From assembly GCA_023227645.1 (NCBI GenBank), contig JALNVJ010000074.1, forward strand, positions 1 through 7,119: 7,119 bases of DNA, in the 5' to 3' direction. The notes below the pieces were generated by a model that saw only the letters and a program-made list of their open reading frames with translations, made no database searches and was not told where the DNA came from. The stretch comes from Bacteroidales bacterium (GTDB taxonomy: Bacteria > Bacteroidota > Bacteroidia > Bacteroidales > P3). Positions 1-6,722 of this stretch are shown here, one piece after another. A program made the position numbers and the translations under genes. The number at the start of each line of letters is the position of its first letter. The first letter of the stretch is position 1.

Positions 1-510
1 TACGTTATTATCTTGATTTCTTAATCTAACCTTTATCTCTGGCTTTTTACCAAGGTACTTATCATATTCTGCCGCAACACCTATATTTCTAATATTTAGG
101 TTTGGATAACGACCCGACCCTCTCAATCTTATTGACCTCCACGAAAGCCTAACAGAATCTTTATTCTCACAAGCATCAGGTAAGTTTACTTTAAAAGAGC
201 TTGTTTTAACTCTTTTTGAGGAGACAAATTCAATTGCCCTTCCTCTTGTGTCTAAAACGTCTATCCATTTTTCACTATCCAAACTATATTGCAAGCGAAG
301 AGAGTATAATTGTCTTGAACCTTTTGAAGATATTGTTGAATTGAAAATAATGTTTTCTTGTTTTTTTGTGCTAAAAGAAATAATCATACGCCCATTATCT
401 TTGAGTGTTCCCTCATAATGGGTTTCAATATCCAAATCAGATGATTGAGAATAGGCAATAAGAGTTAGGAAACTAAATAGCAGGCAAAGTATTAGGCTGA
501 GTTTTTTCAT
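1..510 (-). CDS. Secreted beta-sandwich protein, N-terminal part (runs off the left edge)
   Basis: An open frame runs from an ATG at 510-508 to base 1 with no stop, giving 170 codons; the 3' part lies outside the window. Residues 1-21 look like a Sec signal peptide: Lys-Lys, a hydrophobic stretch, then Ala-Tyr-Ser before Gln22. There is no lipobox cysteine at the cleavage site. Residues about 26-148 alternate like a beta-sandwich and resemble the jelly-roll domains common in exported Bacteroidota proteins. The cues are LRLQYSLDSEKWIDV (71-85), a 'F-x-V-x-L-P-x-x-C' segment at 106-114, a V-R-L-S-W strand at 120-124 and a closing NLNIRNIGV strand. A second domain may begin near 156 (KPEIKVRL). 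The ATG lies 13 bp after the stop of the upstream gene, so this is probably the third gene of the guaA unit. The function is unknown. It could be a cell-surface or type IX-secreted protein, but the C-terminal sorting domain that would show this is not visible. The reading frame is certain; the fold is an inference. Confidence 0.8.
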   Translation of the reverse strand, partial: MKKLSLILCLLFSFLTLIAYSQSSDLDIETHYEGTLKDNGRMIISFSTKKQENIIFNSTISSKGSRQLYSLRLQYSLDSEKWIDVLDTRGRAIEFVSSKRVKTSSFKVNLPDACENKDSVRLSWRSIRLRGSGRYPNLNIRNIGVAAEYDKYLGKKPEIKVRLRNQDNNV

Positions 511-523
511 CGTAAATATATAA

Positions 524-1744
524 TTATCTTCCCACAGATATTATTTTGTAATCATTAATTTTATAAATAACAGTTCTTCTATTTTGCCAACCGTCTTTAG
601 CATCTTTCCTATCAAAAAAGAAAGAATTTATCATATACTTTGATCTTTCAACATTAGGTTCATTGATGAACTTATCTCCTTTTTGAGCAAGAGCAGGAAC
701 AAAAAACATCATAATATCATATCCCAATGCTGCATAAATCTTATCAGGTTCTTGACGAAAATGATGTCTGTAATCTTTTACAAAATCAACAAAATTGGCA
801 TTAGTATAGTCATTGAGATAACTTAAAGTGAAATGAAAATTAAACTTCTGAATTAGTGATAAATCAATTGAAGGAAAATCTAACCAACTATATTGAGCAA
901 TAAAGTTTATTTCTGGCAAGTTCTTTTTATTATTAAACTGAGAGAGAATTGTGTTAGCGTAGGCTTCATTCATCTTATAACTACCTTTTTCCACAACTGA
1001 AATAAATATATTATCCTTACTTAAATCAACTTTCTCAAATATCCTTCTCGCATATTTATTATAATCAACCCCAAGCCAAGACCATCCTTCTTTTTCAATC
1101 CCTTTTTGATACATCTCAACAATATTCTTTTCATTTGAAGTGAAAATCAATGTTATATTTGGATTTGGAAAGTTATTTTTAATATATCTTAGAGTTGTTT
1201 CAACGTCTGCAATATCTGAAGGTTGAATTTTAAAAGTATAAGGGTTGTTCTCAATTATTGAATAATTAGGACTCATTGGATTAATAATTGGAATCTTATT
1301 GGCATTTGAAAACTCACTTACTAAGGCAAAGGATTGTTGAAATACTAATGGAATAATCAAATCCATTGTTTTTATTTCTGGTTGTGATAATAGACTTTTC
1401 ATTTGGTTTATATCGTCCTCACCCACATCATAAACATAGAGAGAAACAGCATAACCCTCAGCTTCTAACTTTTCTAAAGCTATCCTTGCTCCTTCATAAA
1501 AGGCAATATATTCAAAGCATCGGTATTTAATTCTTTTCTTCTCTTCAATATTGAATTTTGTAAAATCAAGTTCTTCAATTTTATCATAAGCCAAAGGCAA
1601 AAACATTGCAATCTTTAGTGTTTTCTTACTTATGCTTATTGTCTTGTCTGGATATAACTCTCCCTTGGTTTCTTTTGCATAAGAGTTTCCTACAAAAGCA
1701 AAAGAAATAAAACTTAATAATAAATAATACAAAAAACGATTCAT
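524..1744 (-). CDS. Exported type-I periplasmic-binding-like protein (family usually fused to LysM)
   Basis: This 406-residue protein has a signal peptide at residues 1-23 (hydrophobic core, Ser-Tyr-Ala before Lys24) and no lipobox, so it should be periplasmic. From about residue 43 it matches my recollection of the Bacteroidota 'PBP1 and LysM' group, related to Leu/Ile/Val-type ABC binding proteins. Cues are KIAMFLPLAYD (44-54), FYEGARIALEKL (82-93), LYVYDVG (102-108), MDLIIPLVF (127-135), NKIPIINPMSP (149-159), NPYTFKIQPSD (167-177), a second lobe with ITLIFTSNEKN, and YAALGYDIMMFF (337-348). Only about 20 residues separate the signal peptide from the PBP fold, so the N-terminal LysM repeat often found in relatives is absent. 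No permease or ATPase gene lies nearby, which argues against a classical ABC importer. A cell-envelope sensing or scaffolding role is possible, but the ligand is unknown. It sits 20 bp after guaA and 13 bp before the next gene. The start is the only Met ahead of the signal peptide. Confidence 0.9.
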   Translation of the reverse strand: MNRFLYYLLLSFISFAFVGNSYAKETKGELYPDKTISISKKTLKIAMFLPLAYDKIEELDFTKFNIEEKKRIKYRCFEYIAFYEGARIALEKLEAEGYAVSLYVYDVGEDDINQMKSLLSQPEIKTMDLIIPLVFQQSFALVSEFSNANKIPIINPMSPNYSIIENNPYTFKIQPSDIADVETTLRYIKNNFPNPNITLIFTSNEKNIVEMYQKGIEKEGWSWLGVDYNKYARRIFEKVDLSKDNIFISVVEKGSYKMNEAYANTILSQFNNKKNLPEINFIAQYSWLDFPSIDLSLIQKFNFHFTLSYLNDYTNANFVDFVKDYRHHFRQEPDKIYAALGYDIMMFFVPALAQKGDKFINEPNVERSKYMINSFFFDRKDAKDGWQNRRTVIYKINDYKIISVGR

Positions 1745-1764
1745 AACTAATTAGTTTTTGAAAA

Positions 1765-3291
1765 TTATTCCCATTCAATTGTTGCAGGTGGTTTGGAAGA
1801 AATATCATAAACCACTCTATTTACACCCTTAACTCTATTAATAATTGTGTTTGAAATATCTGCCAAGAATTCATATGGAAGGTGAGACCAATCAGCTGTC
1901 ATTCCATCATTACTTTCAACAGCTCTTAGGGCAACAACATTTTCATAAGTTCTTTCATCTCCCATTACTCCAACCGATTGAACAGGAAGAAGCATTGCAC
2001 CAGCTTGCCAAACCTTATCATATAAATTATTATCTTTTAGACCTTGAATAAATATATTATCAACCTCTTGTAATATTCTTACTTTTTCTTCTGTTATTTC
2101 TGACAGTATTCTAATTGCCAAACCCGGTCCAGGAAAAGGATGACGACCTAATAGTTCTTCTCTAATATCCATTGATCTTCCCACTCTTCTAACCTCATCT
2201 TTAAAAAGGGTTTTTAGTGGTTCAACAATTTTCAATTTCATATAATCTGGTAATCCACCAACATTATGATGAGACTTAATTGTTGCTGAAGGTCCTTTAA
2301 CCGAAACCGATTCAATAATATCGGGGTAGATTGTTCCTTGAGCTAACCACTTCACATCTTTAATCTTTGTTGCTTGTACATCGAAAACATCAATAAATGT
2401 TTTTCCTATTGCCTTACGTTTCTTTTCAGGGTCAGAAATTCCTTTCAACGCATTATAAAACATTTGTTTTGCATCCACCCCAACAACATTAAGACCCATT
2501 CCCATATATGATTGTAGAACATTTTCAAATTCATTCTTTCTCAAAAGTCCATTATCAACAAAAATACAGTTTAGGTTTTTCCCTATTGCTTTATGTAGGA
2601 GTATTGCGGCAACAGAGCTATCAACACCACCCGAAAGACCTAGGACTACTTTGTCTTCTCCCAATTCTTTCTTCAGACTACTAATTGTTGTTTCAACAAA
2701 ACTATCTGGAGTCCAATCTTGAACACATCCACAAATATCAACAAGAAAATTCTTCAATAGTTTCAACCCATCAATAGAATGTGTTACCTCTGGATGAAAT
2801 TGTATTGCATAAGTTTCTTCCCCTTCAATCTTATAACCAGCATTAACAACACTCTCGGTTGAACATATTACTTTAAAATCAGAAGGAAGGTTTAAAATTG
2901 TATCACCATGCGACATCCAAACTTGAGAACCAAGAGATATTCCTTTTAAGAGTTTAGACTCGCTATCTATACTATTTAAATTTGCTCTTCCATATTCCCT
3001 TATTTCTGAAGGAAGGATTTTCCCTCCAGCAATATGAGCCATATACTGAGCTCCATAGCAAATCCCTAAAAGAGGCATTTTGCCTTTAAAAAAAGATAAA
3101 TCAGGTTTAGGTGAATTTTCATCCCTACTACTAAAAGGGCTGCCAGACAGGATAACTCCTTTTATTTCTGAACTTATATTAGGTATCTTATTATAAGGAT
3201 GAATCTCACAATATACGTTAAGCTCTCTTACCTTACGAGCTATTAGTTGGGTGTATTGAGAGCCAAAATCAAGAATTAAAATTGTTTGCAT
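1765..3291 (-). CDS. guaA: GMP synthase (glutamine-hydrolysing)
   Basis: This 508-residue cytosolic enzyme converts XMP, ATP and glutamine to GMP, the last step of guanine nucleotide synthesis. It is a full-length two-part protein. The class I glutamine amidotransferase domain (about 3-187) opens with LDFGSQYTQLIARKVRE and has the nucleophile Cys78 in GICYGAQ, with His166 and Glu168 in QFHPEVTHS completing the triad. The ATP-pyrophosphatase domain follows, with the P-loop LGLSGGVDSS (217-226), FVDNGLLRKNE (244-254), AQGTIYPDIIES (317-328) and KSHHNVGGLP (339-348). The C-terminal dimerisation and XMP-binding domain contains RHPFPGPGLAIR (383-394) and ends DISSKPPATIEWE. All catalytic motifs are intact and the length is normal for the family (E. 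coli GuaA is 525). The ATG at 3291 is preceded by a good promoter and a leader of about 25 nt, too short for a purine riboswitch. Two exported-protein genes follow closely. Identification is secure. Confidence 0.99.
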   Translation of the reverse strand: MQTILILDFGSQYTQLIARKVRELNVYCEIHPYNKIPNISSEIKGVILSGSPFSSRDENSPKPDLSFFKGKMPLLGICYGAQYMAHIAGGKILPSEIREYGRANLNSIDSESKLLKGISLGSQVWMSHGDTILNLPSDFKVICSTESVVNAGYKIEGEETYAIQFHPEVTHSIDGLKLLKNFLVDICGCVQDWTPDSFVETTISSLKKELGEDKVVLGLSGGVDSSVAAILLHKAIGKNLNCIFVDNGLLRKNEFENVLQSYMGMGLNVVGVDAKQMFYNALKGISDPEKKRKAIGKTFIDVFDVQATKIKDVKWLAQGTIYPDIIESVSVKGPSATIKSHHNVGGLPDYMKLKIVEPLKTLFKDEVRRVGRSMDIREELLGRHPFPGPGLAIRILSEITEEKVRILQEVDNIFIQGLKDNNLYDKVWQAGAMLLPVQSVGVMGDERTYENVVALRAVESNDGMTADWSHLPYEFLADISNTIINRVKGVNRVVYDISSKPPATIEWE

Positions 3292-3320
3292 ATATATACG
3301 TTATAGATAATATTAATCTT

Positions 3321-3352
3321 CAAAAGTACAAAAAAATCTTATACTACACAAA
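3321..3352 (-). promoter_or_regulatory. Bacteroidota-type promoter for the guaA unit
   Basis: On the minus strand a -33 element TTTG (3352-3349) is followed, after exactly 20 bases, by TACTTTTG (3328-3321). This fits the TTTG-N19..21-TAnnTTTG pattern of the Bacteroidota primary sigma factor. The start point should fall roughly 4-7 bases beyond, near 3314-3317, giving a 5' leader of about 25 nt before the guaA ATG at 3291. No purine-riboswitch fold could fit in that leader. It is the best promoter match in the window. Confidence 0.75.
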
Positions 3353-3361
3353 AAACCTCCT

Positions 3362-3369
3362 TATCTTTG
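3362..3369 (+). promoter_or_regulatory. Bacteroidota -7 box upstream of the MATE gene
   Basis: TATCTTTG at 3362-3369 matches TAnnTTTG exactly. No clear TTTG or TTG lies 19-21 bases upstream (the region reads TCTTATA around 3337-3343), so the -33 half is poor. A start 4-7 bases downstream would give a leader of only about 9-12 nt before the ATG at 3385. It lies about 33 bp from the oppositely oriented guaA -7 box, so the two polymerase footprints would overlap. Confidence 0.55.
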
Positions 3370-3384
3370 CAAAAAACAAAGGAA

Positions 3385-4731
3385 ATGTTTTTAAGTAAAT
3401 CTTATTATAAATCAAATTTCAACCTCGCTCTACCTATAATACTATCATCTGTTGGACAATCATTTACTCAAATGATAGATACAATTATGGTTGGACAATT
3501 AGGAGCTACTTCATTGGCAGCAGTTGCTTTTGCTGGATCTGTTTCAATGAACGCTCTTGTCTTTGGAATGGGAATTGCAATGGCTCTTACCCCTTTAGCT
3601 GGTCAAAGCTTTGCAAGAGGAGAACATAGAAAAATTTCAATGTTATTTCAAAACTCACTTGCACTTAACTCTATTATAGCATTGATAATTATATCTCTAC
3701 TCTTTTTAATTTTTCCATTATTAGGGCATTTTGGACAACCCCAAGATGTTATTGATGAATGCCGACCTTATTATTTAATCATTTCAATTTCTTTCTTACC
3801 AAGTCTTATTTTCCTTACGTTTAAACAACTTTTAGAAGGTTTGGGAAACACAAAGAATGCAATGATAATTACCATTTCTGTAAATATTATAAACATTATC
3901 CTTAACTATATTTTGATATACGGAAAATTTGGTTCTCCTGCCCTTGGAGTAACTGGTGCTGGAATTGCCACTCTTATCGCAAAAACAATTATGCCCATAG
4001 CTTTCTTTATTTTCATTTACTTTAATAAGAGATACAGGAAGTATTTACTTTTCTTTAGTTGGAACAAGATGACATTTCATACCCAGAAGATAATTTTAAG
4101 ACTGGGAATGCCAATATCTGGTCAAATGTTTTTAGAATTTGCATCACTCCTATTTATTACATTAATGATGGGCTGGGTTGGGAAAACAACCCTTGCAGGT
4201 TATCATATAGTAATTACTATTGTAGGAACAACCTTCTTAATAGCCTCTGGTCTTTCAAGCGCCACAACCGTTCTTATTAGTCACGAGTTTGGTAGAAATA
4301 ATATTGGAGAAATAAAGAAGTATTTTAAATCAGGCTACCATTTAACATTATTTACTATGACCATCTTTGGTTTATTATTGATATTTTTAGGAAAACCTAT
4401 TGCAAGTATTTTTTCTCCCGACCAAGAAGTTGTTGAGATAGCAACCATCTTCTTTATAGTTGCTGGCTTCTTCCAATTAATTGATGGCTCACAAGTCTTA
4501 TTTCTTGGTGCTTTAAGGGGTATTAATGATGTTGCTAAACCTATGAAATACGCCTTTATTTCCTATACCCTTATTGCTATTCCTTTTGCATATATTTGTG
4601 GATTTGTTTTAAATCTTGGGTCATGGAGCATATTCGCAGGCTTCTCTGCAGGACTACTAACCGCTGCAATTCTCTATTATAATAGATTTAGATTAAAAAT
4701 AAAAGAATTAAGTCAAGGACAAACTAATTAG
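3385..4731 (+). CDS. NorM-like MATE-family multidrug/cation antiporter
   Basis: This 448-residue inner-membrane protein has about 12 hydrophobic segments and the two-lobe repeat of MATE transporters, which export organic cations and drugs in exchange for Na+ or H+. Family marks are LALPIILSSVGQSFTQMIDTIMVGQLG-type sequence in TM1 with Asp32, GQSFARGE (73-80), EGLGNTKNAM (151-160), GVTGAGIAT (188-196), a second-lobe start at LGMPISGQMFLE with Glu251, and QLIDGSQ with Asp367 followed by GALRGINDVAKP. Asp32, Glu251 and Asp367 occupy the places of the cation-coupling residues Asp36, Glu255 and Asp371 of Vibrio cholerae NorM, which favours the NorM branch; this is by recall, not alignment. I chose the ATG at 3385. 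An in-frame TTG at 3367 lies inside the -7 box and cannot be in the message from that promoter. There is no regulator gene next to it. The substrate is unknown. Confidence 0.95.
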   Translation: MFLSKSYYKSNFNLALPIILSSVGQSFTQMIDTIMVGQLGATSLAAVAFAGSVSMNALVFGMGIAMALTPLAGQSFARGEHRKISMLFQNSLALNSIIALIIISLLFLIFPLLGHFGQPQDVIDECRPYYLIISISFLPSLIFLTFKQLLEGLGNTKNAMIITISVNIINIILNYILIYGKFGSPALGVTGAGIATLIAKTIMPIAFFIFIYFNKRYRKYLLFFSWNKMTFHTQKIILRLGMPISGQMFLEFASLLFITLMMGWVGKTTLAGYHIVITIVGTTFLIASGLSSATTVLISHEFGRNNIGEIKKYFKSGYHLTLFTMTIFGLLLIFLGKPIASIFSPDQEVVEIATIFFIVAGFFQLIDGSQVLFLGALRGINDVAKPMKYAFISYTLIAIPFAYICGFVLNLGSWSIFAGFSAGLLTAAILYYNRFRLKIKELSQGQTN

Positions 4732-4786
4732 ACTCTTTTTTTCGTTATTTCACAAATATAATAATAACTATTTGCAAAAATAAACT

Positions 4787-4794
4787 TATCTTTG
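4787..4794 (+). promoter_or_regulatory. Bacteroidota -7 box upstream of the beta-CASP gene
   Basis: TATCTTTG at 4787-4794 is identical to the box before the MATE gene and matches TAnnTTTG. The only TTTG nearby (4771-4774) is 12 bases upstream, shorter than the usual 19-21, so the -33 half is weak. A start near 4799-4801 would give a leader of about 17-19 nt before the ATG at 4818. The box lies in the 86-bp gap after the MATE gene and suggests that the beta-CASP, thioredoxin-like and aroQ genes have at least their own entry point for transcription. Confidence 0.5.
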
Positions 4795-4817
4795 CTTATT
4801 GTTAAAACAAATAACTT

Positions 4818-6218
4818 ATGAAAATACAATTTTTAGGAGCAGCAAAAGAAGTTACTGGTAGCAAACACTTAATAACTACTAATTCTGGAAAGAAAATATT
4901 ACTCGATTGCGGTATGTTTCAAGGTAAAGGCTTAGAAACAGACTCAATGAATAGAGACCTTGGCTTCGAACCATCGGAAATAGATTTTCTTCTTTTATCC
5001 CATCCTCATATCGACCACTCAGGGCTTATTCCATATATTGTTAAACTTGGCTTTAGAGGAACAGTTTTTTGCACCCCAGCAACAAGAGACCTTTGCTCAA
5101 TTATGCTTGCAGATAGTGGAAAAATACAAGAATATGATGTATACACATTTAATAAAAAAAGAGCTCGTCAGGGATTAGAACCAATTGCACCAATCTACAG
5201 TATGCAAGATGCTCAAGATGCAATGCAGTATTTTATTTCAATTCCATACGAAAAAGAGTTCTCTATAGATCGAGATATTTCAATCAAATTTACTGATAAT
5301 GGACATATACTAGGAAGTGCAACCACTAACATCACAATTAATGAAGAAGGAAAAGATGTTAAGATAGCATTTACAGGAGATATTGGCAGATACTCAAAAC
5401 GTATATTAAGGAACCCTCAACCTTTTCCCCAAGCTGATTATATAATTATGGAGTCAACCTATGGCGACAGACTTCATGACCCTGTTGACTTATCAGAACA
5501 AAAGCTACTTTCTGCAGTTATCGACACTTGTTGCAAGAAAAAAGGCAAGCTAATAATCCCTTCCTTTGCAATTGGAAGAGCTCAAGAAATTATACATGCC
5601 TTAGACAAACTCGAAAAAAGTGGTCTGCTACCCGATATTGATGTTTATGTTGATAGTCCCTTAAGCTTAAATGCTACAAATATTATGCGACTACATACAG
5701 AATGTTTTAATGAAGATATGAAAGAATATATGAAGACTGATAATGATCCATTCGGATTTGACCGTCTTCATTATATTAGATCTACAGAAGAATCGAAGAG
5801 CCTTAACACAATTCGAAGACCAATGATAATTATATCTGCATCAGGGATGATGGAAGCAGGAAGAGTTAAACACCATATTGCAAATAATATTTCAGATAAA
5901 AAAACTACAATTCTTGGAGTTGGATATTGTGCACCACGAACCTTAGGAGCAAAAATACTTAGGGGAGATAAAGTTGTTTCAATCTTTGGAACTCAACACC
6001 ATGTTAAGGCAGAAATTAGAAGAATTGATTCCTATTCAGCACATGCCGACTATATGGAACTTCTACAATTTTTGGGATGTCAAGACCAAAAGAAAATTAA
6101 AAACATATTCCTTGTTCACGGAGAAGAGCAAACCCAAATCAATTTTGCTGGTACCCTAAAAGAAAAAGGATACGAAAATGTTTATATCCCTTCTAAAAGC
6201 GAATCAGTTACTATATAA
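4818..6218 (+). CDS. Beta-CASP metallo-beta-lactamase protein (CPSF/Ysh1-type RNase family)
   Basis: This 466-residue cytosolic protein has the metallo-beta-lactamase core with the beta-CASP insertion that marks nucleases acting on RNA or DNA. Zinc-site motifs are complete: Asp30 in ILLDCG (motif 1), His62, His64, Asp66 and His67 in HPHIDH (motif 2), His163 in GHILGS (motif 3) and Asp188 in FTGDIGR (motif 4). Beta-CASP marks follow: MESTYGDR (211-218, motif A), IPSFAIGRAQEII (247-259), DSPLS (279-283), ISASGMMEAGRVKHH (339-353) and SAHADY (407-412, the C-motif histidine). His434 in LVHGEEQ lies in the C-terminal RNA-specificity (RMMBL) segment. Size and motif order resemble Thermus TTHA0252 rather than RNase J, which is longer. 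It is predicted to be an endo- or exoribonuclease; the actual substrate cannot be read from sequence. It ends 12 bp before the thioredoxin-like gene. The start is the first Met and begins the first beta-strand (MKIQFLGAAKEVTGS). Confidence 0.93.
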   Translation: MKIQFLGAAKEVTGSKHLITTNSGKKILLDCGMFQGKGLETDSMNRDLGFEPSEIDFLLLSHPHIDHSGLIPYIVKLGFRGTVFCTPATRDLCSIMLADSGKIQEYDVYTFNKKRARQGLEPIAPIYSMQDAQDAMQYFISIPYEKEFSIDRDISIKFTDNGHILGSATTNITINEEGKDVKIAFTGDIGRYSKRILRNPQPFPQADYIIMESTYGDRLHDPVDLSEQKLLSAVIDTCCKKKGKLIIPSFAIGRAQEIIHALDKLEKSGLLPDIDVYVDSPLSLNATNIMRLHTECFNEDMKEYMKTDNDPFGFDRLHYIRSTEESKSLNTIRRPMIIISASGMMEAGRVKHHIANNISDKKTTILGVGYCAPRTLGAKILRGDKVVSIFGTQHHVKAEIRRIDSYSAHADYMELLQFLGCQDQKKIKNIFLVHGEEQTQINFAGTLKEKGYENVYIPSKSESVTI

Positions 6219-6230
6219 CAAATATCATAT

Positions 6231-6722
6231 ATGCTAAAGGCCATAATCCTTTTTCTAAACCTTTTTTTCTTTTCCCTTATTGGATTAGCTCAAGAGAAAG
6301 AAAGGTTTATGGACTTTAGCTTTATAACTTCACAGCATTCTATAATAGAAAACAAGGAAAAGCAGAGCCTTTATAATATAGAAACAGATTATACTCTACT
6401 CTATTTCTACAACCCAGAATGTGAGAACTGCGATAAGATTAAGAAGAAACTTATAAAAAACAAAAGCTTAAATAAACTAATTAAGGAAAATAAGATAACC
6501 CTACTAGCAGTAGTTCCTGATGTTGAAAAGGAATATTGGTTAGACAACCTAGGTTGTGTACCCAATAACTGGATAAACGCTTGGAACAAAAACGATGAAA
6601 AAATTATCTCTACCTACCTCCATACCGTACCAACTTTTTTTATACTTGATAGAGAAAAGAATATAATTCAAAGACCAAACGAAAGAGAAGTCCTTAAATG
6701 GATAAAAACTATAGGAAAATGA
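6231..6722 (+). CDS. Exported thioredoxin-like protein with CxxC motif (DUF5106-like)
   Basis: This 163-residue protein has a signal peptide at about 1-20 (Gly-Leu-Ala before Gln21) and no lipobox, so it should act in the periplasm. The rest is a thioredoxin fold: a strand TLLYFYNPE, then the redox pair Cys64 and Cys67 in CENC, the helix DKIKKKL, the strand ITLLAVVPDVEKEYW (89-103), and the cis-proline loop VPTFFILD with Pro134. The layout resembles the thioredoxin domain of Bacteroidota DUF5106 proteins, but the N-terminal DUF region is not present. A third cysteine, Cys109, lies in a tryptophan-rich segment before the cis-proline loop. It may reduce, oxidise or isomerise disulfides, or serve c-type cytochrome or other envelope maturation; no partner gene is visible to decide. 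It lies 12 bp after the beta-CASP gene, and its TGA overlaps the aroQ ATG in an ATGA, which indicates translational coupling. Confidence 0.87.
   Translation: MLKAIILFLNLFFFSLIGLAQEKERFMDFSFITSQHSIIENKEKQSLYNIETDYTLLYFYNPECENCDKIKKKLIKNKSLNKLIKENKITLLAVVPDVEKEYWLDNLGCVPNNWINAWNKNDEKIISTYLHTVPTFFILDREKNIIQRPNEREVLKWIKTIGK

Noticed and set aside
1626..1808. 60-codon minus-strand frame overlapping the guaA/binding-protein junction
   Set aside because: It lies out of frame across the end of guaA and the start of the binding-protein gene, whose frames are well supported; no separate promoter or start signal is seen.
1845..2051. 68-codon plus-strand frame antisense to guaA
   Set aside because: Guanine nucleotide synthase motifs occupy the other strand across this stretch; the frame has no supporting start signal or recognisable domain.
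3292..3320. Purine riboswitch or other structured leader upstream of guaA
   Set aside because: The predicted leader is about 25 nt and AT-rich, far too short for a known purine aptamer.
3356..3360. GGAGG on the minus strand as a ribosome binding site
   Set aside because: It lies upstream of the guaA promoter and about 65 bp from the start codon, so it would not be in the transcript.
3367..3384. TTG at 3367 as the start of the MATE protein
   Set aside because: It lies within the TATCTTTG promoter box, and an ATG six codons later begins the usual MATE N-terminus.
4701..4743. Rho-independent terminator after the MATE gene
   Set aside because: There is a run of seven T (4736-4742), but upstream only a 5-bp all-AT stem or a 4-bp AGTC/GACT stem with a 16-base loop can form; neither is convincing.
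6407..6589. 60-codon minus-strand frame antisense to the thioredoxin-like gene
   Set aside because: Its hydrophobic look is the complement of Lys/Asn-rich codons in the real gene; no promoter or homologous motif is seen.
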